Origin: Triops longicaudatus
Lineage: Eukaryota; Arthropoda; Branchiopoda; Notostraca; Triopsidae
DNA: 64,000 bases
Assembly: GCA_022885665.1 (NCBI GenBank)
Contig: JAGQDJ010000081.1
Coordinates: 1 to 64,000, forward strand
Direction: 5' to 3'
Shown: positions 60,940-64,000 of the stretch, piece after piece
How the letters are laid out: each line of letters begins with the position of its first letter
Numbering within the stretch: the stretch's first letter is position 1
The notes under the pieces: generated by a model
Databases searched by the model: none
Seen by the model: the letters and a program-made list of their open reading frames with translations, nothing else
What the model was told of the DNA's origin: nothing
Program-made: the position numbers and the translations under genes

Positions 60940-63900
60940 ATGGCGGACAACGAGAGTGGTTCAGAGCAGGATGATGTTTCATTCCTCCGCACGGTAAGTT
61001 GTGCTATAACACCTTGTTTTTCACGCTGATTCTTTTTTCGAATGAGCTGTAGAAATGTTTCTTGTTCTCCTCCGGGGCTCACAAGAATTCTTTTCGGCTG
61101 CAGATAATGGTCCTGCTCATGAAACAGTGGAGCTGAGGAAAATCTAAATTTAGGTACCTTTAAAGTCTAGTGCACGCTCCCCGGAACCATCGTCCGTGGG
61201 TATAGTGTTGCTCAAAAGCTCAAGCTGCACTTGGCTTCGAAGACGAAAATAAACCGTTGCTGTCTCGGTGCATCAGCTAGCGGTACTCATATGCATAACC
61301 AGATTGAAATGCGTTGGTCCGTCCAAGACTTTCTATTTAATTTTTCCTATTTCATCTACACATCTCGTTGAAAGAAAGGCTCACATTCCATTGAGTCGAA
61401 ATGTGTATTGATACCGAGAATTATATCCTGTACTCAAAAGGTCTAAAAGCACTTGAGGAAAACGAGATGAAAAGGGAGATGTAAAAGCGAGACTCTCAGC
61501 ATAACTCACCTTAATTAGTTCGTTGCATGTTTCACAGAGACACATCTCTGTGTCTTTTACCTCTGTATCCCTTCATACTTCACCTCGAGGAAAATAAGAA
61601 GGGACTAGAACCGGGGTTGTTCAACCAACCTGCTTGGATCGATACTTATGCCGTGTAGACTTGTCAGACATTATGGACACTACATCAATGTTGACTTTGT
61701 AGCGGTTAATATAATCGCTCACGCTGATGAGACGTTATTTGTTAGGAAGACAATGTTTGCTTGTCTTGCACGGCCACTGGAGAGCGTGTGTGTTTAGCTG
61801 CTGAAGGGTTCGGTAACCGGCACTGTTACTTGGAAACCATCGCAGATAAGGTATACTCCGTTTGACTCAGTCTTTACAGCCCTTTCGTTAACATGATTCT
61901 CGTTTACGTCACTAGAATGTCCCTCCGGATTTGTCCCAATGCGCCTTTGTCATCGAGCAAGCGCTTTCTGTGCGAGCCTTGCAAGAACTGGTTACGGCTG
62001 CAGGGTCCGAAACGGTAATGTTTCCTTTATCTCTATAATTTTTCTTTCCTTAACTTGTGCCTTCCTTCTTTCCGGGGTGAGCTTTTTTCAAAAATCGTTT
62101 TGTTCATTCTCAAATGTTGTACGTTTTCCTAATTAACTTGCGCTAAAGCAAGTAGCAATTTTCTATAAAACGCATGCCAGAGGACAGTCAGTCAGTATAA
62201 TATAGGGGCGTGGTTTAATGCGTTCTTGTGTTGCAGGAAAATGACACGGTGGTAAGTGTAATCAACGATGGCCTCTCCACTTTTTCCCTAGTCTCTACCA
62301 GGTGGTACCTCTCCTAGCACTTCTTTTCTAGTTCCTGTCGTCCATCACCAACCTAATTATGTCCATATGAATCACACATTAATCCATCACTCGTCCCTAA
62401 GAACTCTCCCCTAACTCAAAATCGACTTACGTAACGCCGTTTATTTTGGTCTAATAATTAATTCTGGAATAACAGATCACGATATGCGTTAGCATCATGC
62501 TTTTCACTTAATCGATGATGCCAGCATCCTTGGGAGACGTATAAACCCTAACCGCTCAATTTAGACCTTTCTGTTATAATTCCCGTGTTTATTTGTATTA
62601 ATTTGATTTTCTTAGCCAATTTGATTTTCTTAGTTGGTATTCGTCCAATATCGTGCAGGTTGACTAAGTTTCGAGTTGCAGATCCAATCACTTATTCTTT
62701 ATTTACGTTGCGGTAACTACTATTAATCCTGCATCAGAGCTTTTTTCGTTTTTAAGTTCTGTGTGTTTTATGAGAAGCCTTTAAGTTTTTACGTATTTTT
62801 ACGCTTCTTACGTTCAGTTGGATCGCGTCCAAGATTCGGTACGAGAGTTATAACAGGCTTGTCATATCGTATACACTCATATGCATTGTGTCCCTTATTT
62901 ACTCAATATTTATTTCTCAGCAATTCGGTGTACTGAAAGATCTGTCTGTTTTGTACTTTTTAGGGCAAGGGCACAGGTTCTGGACATCGCACACTGTTGT
63001 ACGGTAATGCCGTGCTTTTGCGTCATCAAAACTCCAACATGGTACGAGTCCATGGTCCTTATTATTTGCCTTCTTTCACTCTAGCCCTGAGATGCATTTT
63101 TTCCCCTATTTGCTCATTTTAGTATTTGGCTTGTTTGTCAACGAGCTCTTCGAACGATAAGCTGTCTTTTGACGTCGGCTTACAAGAGCACTCAGGCGGG
63201 GAGGCGTGCTGGTGGACGATTCATCCAGCCTCCAAACAGCGGTCTGAAGGTGAAAAGGTCCGTGTCGGTGACGATTTGATTCTCGTGTCGGTAGCCACCG
63301 AGAGATATTTGCACACGGCTAAAGAAAAGGATTTGTCGGTTGTTAACGCCTCGTTTCATGTGACGCACTGGTCTGTTATGCCCTTCGGCACGGGCTTGTC
63401 TAAAATGAAGTACGTGGGATACGTCTTTGGAGGGGAAGTTTTACGCTTCTTCCACGGCGGTGATGAATGTTTGACGATTCCGTCCTCCTGGAGCGATACG
63501 CAAGGCCAAAAGTAATTTAAAAAGGCGCAAAGTGAGGAAGTAAACTTGATTGAAAATGTGGCTTCTTTTGTTTTTCTTTGGAATCGACAGTATTGTGGTT
63601 TACGAAGGTGGGGAAGTAGTAACCCAAGCTCGTTCTTTATGGCGCTTGGAACTTGCACGCACCAAATGGGCTGGTGGTTTCATCAACTGGTCCCATCCTA
63701 TGCGTATTAGACATATCACTACTGGCCGGTATCTGGGCGTGGGTCCCAACAATGAATTATGCCTCCTGTCGCGGGAAGAAGCTACTCTCGCTGCGTGTGC
63801 GTTCCAGCTGCGACCCGAGAAAGATGATCAGAAAGTTATATTAGAAGACAAGGATTTGGAAGTGATCGGTTTGCCTATCATCAAATACGGTGACTCGACC

Positions 63901-63945
63901 GTTATTGTCCAACATGTGGAATCGAGCTTGTGGCTTTCATACCGA
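60940..63945 (+). CDS. RyR: Ryanodine receptor, N-terminal exons (cut by window end)
   Basis: Calcium-release channel of the ER/sarcoplasmic reticulum, normally about 5000 residues; only about 372 are here. Exons: 60940-60993, 61746-61850, 61916-62014, 62237-62251, 62818-62838, 62964-63041, 63123-63511 and 63591-63945, ending in phase 0 at a gtaagt donor. The start MADNESGSEQDDVSFLRT is followed by EDNVCLSCTATGERVCLAAE GFGNRHC and VIEQALSVRALQELVTAAGS, the N-terminal beta-trefoil. Then come GHRTLLYGNAVLL, ACWWTIHPASKQRSEGEKVR, the GGEVLRFFHGGDECLTIP MIR-type repeat and WRLELARTKWAGGFINWSHP. Two microexons of 15 and 21 nt (ENDTV, LDRVQDS) fall between ..GSET and GKGTGSGH... The rest of the gene lies beyond 64000. 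Confidence 0.95.
62237..62251 (+). CDS. RyR: RyR microexon, 15 nt
   Basis: gttgcag|GAAAATGACACGGTG|gtaagt encodes ENDTV in phase 0, so skipping or including it keeps the frame. It lies in the loop between the VIEQALSVRALQELV helix and the GHRTLLYG strand, a place where RyRs vary in length. Confidence 0.7.
62818..62838 (+). CDS. RyR: RyR possible second microexon, 21 nt
   Basis: cttacgttcag|TTGGATCGCGTCCAAGATTCG|gtacga encodes LDRVQDS in phase 0. Both sites are reasonable. It could be included together with, or instead of, the 15-nt microexon. Confidence 0.5.
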
Positions 63946-64000
63946 GTAAGTTGACACATCTTCAGCTCAATATTTAAGCGATGTTCAAAATTCACTGTAA

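Overview
This is a eukaryotic, animal nuclear window and most likely arthropod. Genes are split by GT-AG introns of 48 bp to about 15 kb, spacer is AT-rich, and non-autonomous DNA transposons with intact target-site duplications are common. The ryanodine-receptor N-terminus reads like arthropod RyRs known from memory (for example a KYVGYVFGGE..LRFFHGGDECLTIP-type stretch), not vertebrate ones. I cannot narrow the class (insect, crustacean, chelicerate) from sequence alone. All exon models come from reading splice sites and phases by eye; no alignment or search was run.

Layout. Positions 1-8661 hold no recognised gene, only a 93-bp-period tandem duplication and a hAT-type MITE. A PLEKHG5-like Rho guanine-nucleotide exchange factor gene fills 8662-46597 on the plus strand. 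Its core is a ubiquitin-like region (40-41 kb), a Dbl-homology domain (41.3-43.5 kb), a PH domain (43.6-44.2 kb) and a Ser/Pro-rich tail. The first 36 kb is mostly intron but carries four candidate first coding exons (8662, 15625, 30248, 36614) and one possible mutually exclusive exon (25470). Each ends in the splice phase needed by the shared exons, so the gene probably uses several promoters. The 22-exon model sums to 4140 nt and stays open to the stop.

Converging from the right is a compact three-exon proteasome alpha-4 gene (PSMA7, 47497-48370, minus). Back to back with it, across 477 bp, is NAA20, the NatB N-terminal acetyltransferase catalytic subunit (48848-49633, plus). Next comes sprint/RIN (50951-58440, plus), a Rab5-type exchange factor with SH2, proline-rich, RIN-homology, VPS9 and Ras-association regions. 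The window ends inside the 5' part of the ryanodine receptor gene (60940 onward, plus), which shows two in-phase microexons.

The genes do not form a pathway. PSMA7 and NAA20 are housekeeping genes that may share a promoter, while PLEKHG5, sprint and RyR are large regulated genes. The more unusual material is the set of alternative first exons, two stop-free short introns of length divisible by three, the RyR microexons, and a set of hAT MITEs caught with 8-bp duplications. I found no CRISPR array, operon, rRNA or convincing tRNA, and no clear sign of a wholly new system.
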